Source of the DNA: Planctomycetota bacterium
GTDB lineage: Bacteria > Planctomycetota > Phycisphaerae > Phycisphaerales > SM1A02
DNA: 7,816 nt
Assembly: GCA_009926815.1 (NCBI GenBank)
Contig: RFOC01000091.1
Coordinates: forward strand, 1-7,816
Reading direction: 5' to 3'
Both the position numbers and the translations under genes were made by a program. Within the stretch, counting starts at the first letter, position 1, and the number at the start of each line of letters is the position of its first letter. The notes beneath the pieces are model-generated. The model was not told the DNA's origin and searched no databases. It saw only the letters and a list, made by a program, of their open reading frames with translations. This document shows positions 1-6,523 of the stretch, one piece after another.

Positions 1-96
1 GGCTACTTCGAGGTGCGCGGCATCACGTGGGATGGCGCTGCCGCGAAGGTGGACGCGGTGTACGACCGCGCGATGGCGGCCGTGAAGGCGCGGTGA
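1..96 (+). CDS. C-terminal 31 codons of an unidentified protein (5' end outside window)
   Basis: Frame 1 is open from the first base to a TGA at 94-96 and encodes 31 residues beginning GYFEVRGITW and ending YDRAMAAVKAR. The tail is rich in Ala, Asp, Arg and Lys and looks like a C-terminal amphipathic helix. The spacing of W-D-x-A-A-x-x-V-D-x-V-Y is reminiscent of the last helix of GT4-type glycosyltransferases, but 31 residues are far too few to name a family, so I leave the function open. High GC3 and the same stop codon as its neighbours argue for a real coding end. It lies 144 bases upstream of putA on the same strand; a possible promoter close to putA argues against an obligatory operon. 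Confidence 0.55.
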   Translation, partial: GYFEVRGITWDGAAAKVDAVYDRAMAAVKAR

Positions 97-224
97 GAAC
101 TCGCCGCCCCACGCCTCCGCACGACCGCACGGTCCTCCACGGCCGGCAAGGCTGAGCGGGCGACCGACTTTCCCGGGCTCTCTCGCCACGCCATCTGGAA
201 CGCGACCTCGCAGCGACCTCCCCC

Positions 225-230
225 TAGAAT
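225..230 (+). promoter_or_regulatory. Candidate -10 hexamer (TAGAAT) for near-leaderless putA transcript
   Basis: TAGAAT matches the -10 consensus TATAAT at 5 of 6 positions and is a conspicuous A/T island in GC-rich surroundings. It ends 10 bases before the putA ATG at 241, so normal start-site spacing would place transcription at about 237, leaving a leader of only about four bases. No purine-rich Shine-Dalgarno sequence lies between it and the ATG (the bases are CGGCCCTCCC). No convincing -35 element is visible. The rest of the 97-240 gap holds only an imperfect inverted repeat GACCG-CA-CGGTC (123-134) with no T tract, too small to call a terminator. Confidence 0.45.
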
Positions 231-240
231 CGGCCCTCCC

Positions 241-3210
241 ATGGGCCTCTTCTCCAAGCGGCGCACCGCCGCCCCCACCGCCGCTCCCGTCCAGGCCACG
301 GATGACGTGCTCGAGGCCCTGATCCAGGCGAAGGGCCTGGACCTGCTCCAGCGCGCCCGAAACCATCGCGGCGGCATGCTCAGCGCGGCCTTCTGGTCGG
401 ACAAGCTGATGGAATGGTCCATGAAGGACGAGGCCTTCAAGGTGCAGCTGTTCCGCTTCGTGGACTGCTTCCCCATGCTTCGCACCCCCGAGGCCGTGCA
501 CGAGCACCTGGTCGACTACCTGACGCAGCCCGGGGTCAAGGCACCGCCGGGACTGGACCTGGGCCTGAAGGCCGGCGGACTGGCCAAGGGCCTGATGGCT
601 CGCACCGTGGGCGGCCAGATCACCGGCATGGCCGGCAAGTTCATCGCCGGCACCGATGCGGCGAGCGCGCTGCCGATGCTGCGCAAGATGTGGGATCAGG
701 GCCTGGCGTTCAGCGTGGACCTGCTGGGCGAGGCCTGCGTGAGTGACGAGGAGGCGGCCGCCTACCAGCGGAAGTACCTCGACCTGATCCAGAACCTGCC
801 GTCGCAGGTGACCGCCTGGCCCGCGAACGCGCGGCTGGAGAGCGACCACCTGGGCGCGATTCCTCGCGTGAACGTGAGCATCAAGATCAGCTCGCTGCAC
901 GCGCGCACCGACCCGATCGACACCGAAGGCTCGATCCGCGGCCTGATGAAGGGCCTGAGGCCGATCCTGCAGGCGGCGCACGAACGCGGCGTGCTGATCA
1001 ACTTCGACATGGAGCAGTTCGCGCTGAAGGACCTCACGCTCGAGCTGTTCATGCGCTGCTGCGAGGAGATCCCCTTCCATGCCGGACTGGCCATGCAGGC
1101 CTACCTGAAGAGCGGCGACGACGATGCTCGCCGGATCGTGGCGTGGGCCAAGCGCACCGGCCGCGTGGTGACCGTGCGCCTGGTGAAGGGCGCCTACTGG
1201 GACTACGAGACCATCCACGCCGAGCAGCAGGGCTGGCCCAGCCCGGTCTGGCCCAGGAAGGCCATGACGGACGCATGCTTCGAGCGCATGCAGCGCATCT
1301 TCCTGGAGAGCACGCCCAGGCAGGCGGGCGAGGGCGGCGTGAAGCTGGCGCTCGGCAGCCACAATGCCCGCAGCATCGCCGCCACCATGGCCACCGCGGA
1401 GCGCCTGGGACTGCCGCCAAGCGCCGTGGAACTGCAGATGCTGCATGGCATGGCCGATCAGCTCAAGGGCGCGGCCGCCGACATGGGCCTGCGCGTGCGC
1501 GAGTACGTGCCCGTGGGCGAGATGATTCCCGGCATGGCGTACCTGGTGCGCCGCCTGCTCGAGAACACCAGCAACGAGAGCTGGCTGAAGGCGGGCTTCC
1601 TGGACAACGCCGATCCGGGCGTGCTGCTGGCGAGCCCGCATGGGGCCTCGACCACGGAAGCCGTCGACGCCGCCTCACGGCACGGCCTGAGCGTGTCGCA
1701 CCCCGACGTGGGCGACGGCAAGCCCTTCTTCACCGAACCCATGCGCGACTTCAGCCACGAAGCCGCGCGGCGGACCTTCGAGAAGGCCGTGTCGCTGGCC
1801 CGCGTGCCCGTGGTGGCCAACGACGGCACCGTGACGCAGGCCCGTGACGCCGTGACGCTGCTCTCGCGCAGCCTTTCCACCTGGCGCGACACCCCCGCCG
1901 CCACGCGAGCCGCCATGCTGGTCAAGGCCGCCGCGGCCATGCGGAACCGCCGAGACGAGCTGAGCGGCGTGATCATCCGCGAGAGTGGCAAGACCTGGCG
2001 CGAGGCCGACGCCGACGTGTGCGAGGCCATCGACTTCTGCGAGTACTACGCCCGCGAGGCCATGCCGCTGTTCGAGCGTCGAAGGCTGGGGCGATTCGTC
2101 GGCGAACTGGACGAGGTGGTGCACGAGCCCCGCGGCGTCTGCGCGGTGATCAGTCCATGGAACTTCCCGCTGGCCATCTGCTGCGGCATGACGGTGGCGG
2201 CGCTCGTGACCGGCAACACCGTGGTGGTGAAGCCCGCGGAGCAGACCCCGGCGATCGCCCGGATGCTCTGCGACATCCTGTGGTCCTCGGGCGTGCCGCG
2301 CGAGGTGCTCGCCTTCCTGCCCGGCCCCGGCGAGAGCGTCGGCGCCGCGCTGGTGCGCGACCCGCGCGTGGCCCTGATCGCCTTCACCGGCAGCAAGGCC
2401 GTGGGACTGGACATCGTGAAGGCCTGCGGCGACGCCGGCCCGGATCAGGCCTTCGTGAAGCACGTGGTGTGCGAGATGGGCGGCAAGAACGCCATCATCG
2501 TGGATGCCAGCGCCGACCTGGACGAGGCGGTGCTGGGCGTGCGACAGAGCGCCTTCGGCTTCAGCGGGCAGAAGTGCTCGGCCTGCAGCCGGGTGATCGT
2601 GGTCGAGAGCGCCCACGACCAGTTCCTGCACCGCCTGGTCGAGGCCACCCGCTGCCTGACCGTGGGCGACCCCACCCTGCCCGGCACCGACATCGGACCG
2701 GTCATCGACGCGGACGCGGCCCGGAAGATCCGCGAGTACATCGAGATCGGCTCGAGGGAAGGCAAGCTGGAAGTGCAGCTGCCCGTGCCGGAGGGCCTGG
2801 AGGCCAAGGTGGGCAAGCCGTACGTTGGACCCGCCATCATCAGCGGCATCCGCCCGGAGCACCGCCTGGCCAACGAGGAGATCTTCGGCCCGGTGCTGGC
2901 GGTGATGAAGGCCCGCGACTTCGACGAGGCCCTGGCCATGGCCAATGCCACGCAGTACAAGCTGACCGGCGGCATCTTCAGCCGCAAGCCGGCCCACTTG
3001 GAGCGGACCAAGCGCGAATACCGCGTGGGCAACCTGTACATCAACCGCGGCATCACCGGCGCGCTGGTGGGCCGACAGCCCTTCGGAGGCTTCGGCATGA
3101 GCGGCCTGGGCAGCAAGGCGGGCGGCGCGGACTACCTGCAGCACTTCACGGTGCCGCGGGCCATCTGCGAGAACACCATGCGCCGCGGCTTCGCGCCGGG
3201 CCTGGATTGA
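241..3210 (+). CDS. putA: Bifunctional proline dehydrogenase / L-glutamate-gamma-semialdehyde dehydrogenase PutA (short form)
   Basis: This 989-residue protein oxidises proline to glutamate in two steps: an FAD-dependent proline dehydrogenase passes electrons to quinone, and an NAD-dependent aldehyde dehydrogenase oxidises glutamate semialdehyde. The PRODH barrel spans roughly residues 120-460 and shows K215 in SIKISSLH, D256 in FDMEQF, KGAYWD at 316-321, and the proline-carboxylate-binding Arg pair R437/R438 with E441 in YLVRRLLEN. The ALDH domain (about 530-985) shows SPWNFPL with catalytic N641, KPAEQTP at 664, FTGSKAVG at 715, general base E745 in CEMGGKN, nucleophile C779 in SGQKCS, EEIFGP at 879 and RQPFGGFGMSGLG at 945. 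The 34-residue spacing from Glu to Cys matches what I recall for E. coli PutA (E883/C917). There is no N-terminal ribbon-helix-helix domain and no C-terminal ALDH-like extension, so this is a catalytic, non-repressor short PutA of about the expected 1000 residues. ATG 241 is the only plausible upstream start; it is preceded by TAGAAT and no Shine-Dalgarno sequence. The first 20 residues are a low-complexity Ala/Pro/Arg tail. Confidence 0.97.
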   Translation: MGLFSKRRTAAPTAAPVQATDDVLEALIQAKGLDLLQRARNHRGGMLSAAFWSDKLMEWSMKDEAFKVQLFRFVDCFPMLRTPEAVHEHLVDYLTQPGVKAPPGLDLGLKAGGLAKGLMARTVGGQITGMAGKFIAGTDAASALPMLRKMWDQGLAFSVDLLGEACVSDEEAAAYQRKYLDLIQNLPSQVTAWPANARLESDHLGAIPRVNVSIKISSLHARTDPIDTEGSIRGLMKGLRPILQAAHERGVLINFDMEQFALKDLTLELFMRCCEEIPFHAGLAMQAYLKSGDDDARRIVAWAKRTGRVVTVRLVKGAYWDYETIHAEQQGWPSPVWPRKAMTDACFERMQRIFLESTPRQAGEGGVKLALGSHNARSIAATMATAERLGLPPSAVELQMLHGMADQLKGAAADMGLRVREYVPVGEMIPGMAYLVRRLLENTSNESWLKAGFLDNADPGVLLASPHGASTTEAVDAASRHGLSVSHPDVGDGKPFFTEPMRDFSHEAARRTFEKAVSLARVPVVANDGTVTQARDAVTLLSRSLSTWRDTPAATRAAMLVKAAAAMRNRRDELSGVIIRESGKTWREADADVCEAIDFCEYYAREAMPLFERRRLGRFVGELDEVVHEPRGVCAVISPWNFPLAICCGMTVAALVTGNTVVVKPAEQTPAIARMLCDILWSSGVPREVLAFLPGPGESVGAALVRDPRVALIAFTGSKAVGLDIVKACGDAGPDQAFVKHVVCEMGGKNAIIVDASADLDEAVLGVRQSAFGFSGQKCSACSRVIVVESAHDQFLHRLVEATRCLTVGDPTLPGTDIGPVIDADAARKIREYIEIGSREGKLEVQLPVPEGLEAKVGKPYVGPAIISGIRPEHRLANEEIFGPVLAVMKARDFDEALAMANATQYKLTGGIFSRKPAHLERTKREYRVGNLYINRGITGALVGRQPFGGFGMSGLGSKAGGADYLQHFTVPRAICENTMRRGFAPGLD

Positions 3211-3226
3211 TTCAGCCGGATCCGGC
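3208..3226. other. putA/comM convergent junction: stops one base apart, with a 12-bp palindrome
   Basis: The putA stop TGA (3208-3210) and the reverse-strand comM stop (TCA, 3212-3214) are separated by a single T, giving TGATTCA. Immediately inside the comM 3' end is a perfect palindrome, GCCGGATCCGGC (3215-3226). As a hairpin it would have only a four-pair stem around GATC and no T tract on either side, so it is not a convincing intrinsic terminator. Transcription of either gene must therefore end inside the other gene, or depend on Rho or polymerase collision. Confidence 0.5.
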
Positions 3227-4759
3227 GGCGGCGATGGAGCCGCACGCACCTCGGAAGCGATCGAGCAGCCGGTAGCCGATCGCCTCGGCCACGTGCTCGG
3301 GCTGCACGCCCGCGCAGTCGTCGAGGTCGGCGACCGTGCGGGCCACTCGACGCACCTTGTCGAAGGCGCGGGCGCTCAGCCCAAGTTCCGCCATGCACTG
3401 CCGCAGCAGATCCCGTGCGGTGCCCTGCAGCGGCGAGGCCGCGTCCAGCGCGGCACCCACCAGTGCGGCATTGGGCACGTCTCCCTGCCGCCGGGCCGCC
3501 CGCTCGCGTGCCGCCGTCACGCGAGACCGCATCTCGGCCGTGCCCTCCGCCGGCCGCTGCGTCACCAGGGCGTCGAACGGCACCGCCGCCACCTCCACGT
3601 GCAGGTCGATTCGATCGATCACCGGCCCGCTGAGGCGCTCGAGGTAGCGATCCATGGCTGCAACGCCCCCCACGCGCAGGTCGCCTCGGGCGGTGGGATT
3701 CATGGCCGCCACCAGCAGCGTGCGGGCCGGAAAGCGGACCGACCCGCGTGCCCGGCTGACGGTGACGAAGCCATCCTCGAGCGGCTCGCGCAGGGCCTCG
3801 AGCACGCTGCGGGGGAACTCCGCCACCTCGTCCAGGAACAGCACGCCGCCGTGGGCCAGGCTCACCTCGCCCGGACGCGGCACGCTGCCCCCGCCGACCA
3901 TGGCCGAGGCACTGGCGGTGTGGTGCGGGCATCGCACTGGCCGGACCGCCATGAGACCGCTTCCCGGCGCCAGAGACCCTGCGCATGAATGGATGCGAGT
4001 GGCCTCCATGCTCTCCTGCAGGTTCATGGGCGGCAGCAGTCCCGGCAGCGCACGCGCCATGAGCGTCTTGCCGCTGCCCGCAGGCCCGATCATGAGCAGG
4101 TTGTGCATGCCCGCCGCCGCGATGCACAGCGCCCGTCGCGCCCCATGCTGCCCCTTGATGCGGCTGAAGTCCACCTCAGGGTGGCACGCACCCATCGCCG
4201 GTTCCCCCGCCATCGCCCGGTGCCCTTGCTGCAGCCCGCTCATCACCTCGATGGCCTGTCGCAGCGATTCCACCCCGACGGCCCGCACACCCTCGACCGC
4301 CGAGGCTTCGGCCAGGTTCTCCCGTGCCACCATGACGTGGTCGAAGCCCGCCTGCCGCGCCAGGATGGCGAGGCAGATGGCGCCGCGCACCGGACGCACG
4401 CGCCCATCCAGCGCCAGCTCGCCCGCCATGAGCCAGCGATCGAGCCCGGGGGGCGAGCCCTGGCCACGCTTGAGCGCGCCACCCGCGGCCAGCACCGAGA
4501 TGGCCATGGGCAGGTCGAAGGCCGGGCCCTCCTTGCGGAGGTCCGCGGGCGCCAGGTTGATGGTCACCCGGCCACCGGGCCAGTCGAAACCCGCGTTGGC
4601 CACCGCCGTCTGCACGCGATCGATGGCCTCGCGCACCGCGATGTCCGGCAATCCCACCAGCGTGGTGCGCGGCAGGCCCTGTCCGCTGAGATCCACCTCG
4701 ACCTCGCAGGGAACCGCCTCGATGCCTCGCAACGCGAAACCATGCACTCGAACGCTCAT
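3212..4759 (-). CDS. comM: ComM/YifB-family AAA+ ATPase (Mg chelatase-like)
   Basis: The 515-residue product matches ComM/YifB in length and order. In naturally transformable bacteria ComM is a hexameric helicase that extends recombination of incoming ssDNA; the family also occurs where competence is unproven. The N-terminal ChlI domain, with a Lon-protease-like fold (about 20-140), has the typical GLPRTTLVGLPD (28-39), VTINLAPADL (65-74) and GPAFDLPMAISVLAA (78-92). The AAA+ core has Walker A GPAGSGKT (225-232), PHHTASASAMVGGG (278-291), Walker B VLFLDE (306-311), sensor-1-like AAMNP (351-355) and LSGPVIDRIDLHVEV (376-390). The C-terminal helical domain has LSARAFDKVRRVARTVADLD (461-480) and AEAIGYRLLDR (491-501). 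The four-Cys NPCPCG-type insert of many homologues is absent (NPTARGD at 354-360). ATG at 4757-4759 fits the family N-terminus; no in-frame ATG, GTG or TTG lies in the first ~70 bases upstream. GGAG sits only two bases before the ATG, too close for a normal ribosome site. It is divergent from the EAL gene and convergent with putA. Confidence 0.93.
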   Translation of the reverse strand: MSVRVHGFALRGIEAVPCEVEVDLSGQGLPRTTLVGLPDIAVREAIDRVQTAVANAGFDWPGGRVTINLAPADLRKEGPAFDLPMAISVLAAGGALKRGQGSPPGLDRWLMAGELALDGRVRPVRGAICLAILARQAGFDHVMVARENLAEASAVEGVRAVGVESLRQAIEVMSGLQQGHRAMAGEPAMGACHPEVDFSRIKGQHGARRALCIAAAGMHNLLMIGPAGSGKTLMARALPGLLPPMNLQESMEATRIHSCAGSLAPGSGLMAVRPVRCPHHTASASAMVGGGSVPRPGEVSLAHGGVLFLDEVAEFPRSVLEALREPLEDGFVTVSRARGSVRFPARTLLVAAMNPTARGDLRVGGVAAMDRYLERLSGPVIDRIDLHVEVAAVPFDALVTQRPAEGTAEMRSRVTAARERAARRQGDVPNAALVGAALDAASPLQGTARDLLRQCMAELGLSARAFDKVRRVARTVADLDDCAGVQPEHVAEAIGYRLLDRFRGACGSIAAAGSG

Positions 4760-4800
4760 CGCTCCATGGTCCCGAGCCCGAGCGCCACCTCGCCCGACTG

Positions 4801-4819
4801 CGGCCCTTTTTCGGCCGAA
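4801..4819. repeat. Inverted repeat in the comM / EAL-gene divergent intergenic region
   Basis: The 110-base gap 4760-4869 separates two divergent starts. It contains TTCGGCCGAA (4810-4819), a perfect 10-bp palindrome, and an overlapping alternative stem CGGCC/GGCCG (4801-4805 with 4813-4817) around a CTTTTTC loop. The A/T runs TTTTT (4807-4811) and AATTT (4818-4822) stand out from the GC-rich background. The position, between the two promoters, would suit an operator or an upstream transcriptional stop, but nothing here names a regulator. Confidence 0.35.
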
Positions 4820-4856
4820 TTTCCCTGATCGGACACGGGCTCTCGTCGCCCACCGG

Positions 4857-4862
4857 TAGCAT
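4857..4862 (+). promoter_or_regulatory. Candidate -10 hexamer (TAGCAT) for leaderless EAL-gene transcript
   Basis: TAGCAT matches TATAAT at 4 of 6 positions, keeping the key TA and final T, and ends 7 bases before the ATG at 4870. With usual spacing transcription would start at 4869-4870, making the message leaderless. The intervening bases, CGCCCGC, hold no Shine-Dalgarno motif, and no good -35 box is seen upstream. The geometry closely matches the TAGAAT element before putA, which strengthens both calls. Confidence 0.5.
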
Positions 4863-4869
4863 CGCCCGC

Positions 4870-6519
4870 ATGCAGGGCCATGTGCTGATCATGGGCGACC
4901 CCGGCGATCGCCGTGACGGCATCACGCAGGAACTGGCGGCGGCGGCCCTGGAGATCACGGTCACCGCGGATCCCTCGGACGCCACGCGAACGGCGGCAAC
5001 CTGCCTGCCCGAGGCCATGCTGCTGCTCGACAGTCCGGCGTGCGATGCCCTGGAATCGGCACGGGTGGTGCGAGCCGATCGTCGGCTGCACGGCTGCATG
5101 CTGGTCGCGATGGCTCACCGCGACCGGCACGTGGAGCTGCTGCGAGCGGGCGTGGACCAGGCCCTCGGGCTGGGCTCCACGCCGTGGCAGGTGCTGGAGG
5201 CCCTGCAGGGACGCCTGGCACGGCGAAGGCAGCTGCTGGACACGGGCGGCGCCGACGCTCGACGGCATGGAGCCGAAGGCGTGGTCGAGGCCATGCTGGC
5301 GCAGAGCCGCCTTCGGGGCGTGATCGTGCTGCGCGTGGAGCGGCTGGACGCCCTCTCGGCGGCCCTCGGCGGCGAGGCCTCTCGCTCGCTGCGCGGCGAG
5401 TTCCGGCAGCGACTGGCTCCGCTGCTGCCCCGCGGCTGCGAACTGGTGATGATGGATGATGGCGCCGCCGTGGCGGTCGACGCCGGCGGTCCGCCGCTGG
5501 AGGACCTGGCCACGGTGCTGGTGACGAAGGCCGCGGCTCCGCTCTCGGTGGCGGGCCGCGAACTGCGGCTTCGCCTGCATGCGGGCATGGCCGAGGCCTG
5601 TGGACACGACGCGCCCACGCTGCTGCAGCGCGCCGAGGTCACGGCCCGCCAGGCCCACGACGCCGGAACGCTGGTGCCGCAGGGCTGGAGCGACGACATG
5701 GCGGCTCGGGTCCTGGATGACCTGCAGCTGGCTTCCGCCATCCGCCGCGCCGTGGACCAGGCGGAATTCCGGCTGGTCTTCCAGCCCATCCTCCGCATGG
5801 ACCGCGGCGATCCCTTCGGGGCCGAGGCCTTCATTCGCTGGACGCCCGCGGATGGCACCAGCGTTCCGCCCGCACGCTTCGTGGCGGTGGCCGAGGAGAA
5901 CGGACTGATCGAGGAGATCGGGGCCTGGAGCCTTCGCGAGGCCTGCCGACAGGCCGCCCAGTGGCTGGCTCAGGGACTCCGGCTGCGCGTGAGCGTGAAC
6001 GTCTCGCCCCGTCAGCTGACGCACGGTCGGCTGGTCGAGACCGTGCGACGATCACTCTCCGAGAGCGGCGTGAGCGGCGACCAGCTCGCCATCGAGCTGC
6101 CGGAGAGCACGCTGCTGCACGAGGACGCGGTGCTGCGATCGTCGCTCGAGGCCCTTCGGACACTGGGTGTGGGCGTGTGCGTGGACGATTTCGGCGCCGG
6201 ACTGGCCACGCTGGCCATGCTGCGCGGCCAGCCGATCGACGAGATCAAGATCGACCGGTCCTTCATCCGGCCGCTGCCTGGAGGCACCGACGATCGCCTG
6301 GCCGTGGACACGGTCCTGAAGCTGGCCCATCGCCTGGGGTGGCGGGCCCTGGCCATGGGCGTGGAGCATGCCGCACAGTGGACCTGGCTGAAGGATCAGG
6401 GCTGCGATGCCGCGCAGGGCTGGCTCATGGGCCGTCCCGTGGAGGCGGATGCGTTCCTGGACACGGTCGCGCGGCTGCGACGATCCCGCGGCCAGTTCAC
6501 CGCCGATCCGCAGGCCTGA
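4870..6519 (+). CDS. Three-domain signalling protein: degenerate receiver, degenerate GGDEF, EAL domain (probably non-catalytic c-di-GMP sensor)
   Basis: This 549-residue cytosolic protein has no signal peptide or membrane segment. Residues 1-120 resemble a receiver: VLIMGD at 5-10, PEAMLLLD with D54 near the phospho-acceptor position, but the conserved Thr and Lys appear to be lost (LVAMAHRD, ALGLGS). Residues about 135-270 follow the GGDEF fold, with MDDGA (195-199) where GGDEF should be, so no cyclase activity is expected. Residues about 287-535 form an EAL domain: FQPIL (304-308), E319 in GAEAFIRW (EAF instead of EAL), N377 in SVNVSPRQ, E409 and E412 in ELPES, D439/D440 in DDFGAG, K460 in IKID, and Q516 in GCDAAQGW. 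Using the RocR residue numbers as I remember them, every spacing agrees, but the position of RocR E352 is M496 (AMGVEH instead of AEGVE). Loss of that glutamate predicts weak or no phosphodiesterase activity, leaving c-di-GMP binding possible. It is divergent from comM and convergent with the oligopeptidase B gene, so its partners are not evident. ATG 4870 fits both the receiver start and the TAGCAT box. Confidence 0.88.
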   Translation: MQGHVLIMGDPGDRRDGITQELAAAALEITVTADPSDATRTAATCLPEAMLLLDSPACDALESARVVRADRRLHGCMLVAMAHRDRHVELLRAGVDQALGLGSTPWQVLEALQGRLARRRQLLDTGGADARRHGAEGVVEAMLAQSRLRGVIVLRVERLDALSAALGGEASRSLRGEFRQRLAPLLPRGCELVMMDDGAAVAVDAGGPPLEDLATVLVTKAAAPLSVAGRELRLRLHAGMAEACGHDAPTLLQRAEVTARQAHDAGTLVPQGWSDDMAARVLDDLQLASAIRRAVDQAEFRLVFQPILRMDRGDPFGAEAFIRWTPADGTSVPPARFVAVAEENGLIEEIGAWSLREACRQAAQWLAQGLRLRVSVNVSPRQLTHGRLVETVRRSLSESGVSGDQLAIELPESTLLHEDAVLRSSLEALRTLGVGVCVDDFGAGLATLAMLRGQPIDEIKIDRSFIRPLPGGTDDRLAVDTVLKLAHRLGWRALAMGVEHAAQWTWLKDQGCDAAQGWLMGRPVEADAFLDTVARLRRSRGQFTADPQA

Positions 6520-6523
6520 TTCA
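6517..6523. other. EAL gene/oligopeptidase B convergent junction: stops one base apart
   Basis: The EAL-gene stop TGA (6517-6519) and the reverse-strand peptidase stop (TCA, 6521-6523) are separated by one T, giving TGATTCA. This is identical to the putA/comM junction, and the match extends to TGATTCAGC on the + strand. There is no intergenic room for a terminator and no strong hairpin with a T tract in the neighbouring 40 bases. Confidence 0.5.

Noticed and set aside
123..134. GACCG-CA-CGGTC inverted repeat as terminator of the upstream gene
   Set aside because: It has only a five-pair stem, a two-base loop and no T tract, so it cannot be supported as an intrinsic terminator.
1675..3249. 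A 524-codon open frame on the minus strand opposite the putA ALDH region
   Set aside because: It is a GC-rich shadow frame with His/Gly/Ala/Arg-heavy composition and no recognisable motif, while the plus strand carries every ALDH active-site motif.
3654..4859. A 401-codon plus-strand frame opposite comM
   Set aside because: Composition is Ser/Pro/Arg/Thr-rich and motif-free, whereas the minus strand has intact Walker A, Walker B and ChlI-domain motifs.
4756..6024. A 422-codon open frame on the minus strand under the EAL gene
   Set aside because: It is a His/Gln/Arg-rich shadow of the EAL frame, with no family resemblance, and runs over the divergent promoter region.
3212..6523. The divergent comM/EAL pair as a new competence-signalling or defence module
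   Set aside because: Only adjacency links them, both families are widespread housekeeping or signalling genes, and no other competence or defence gene is in the window.
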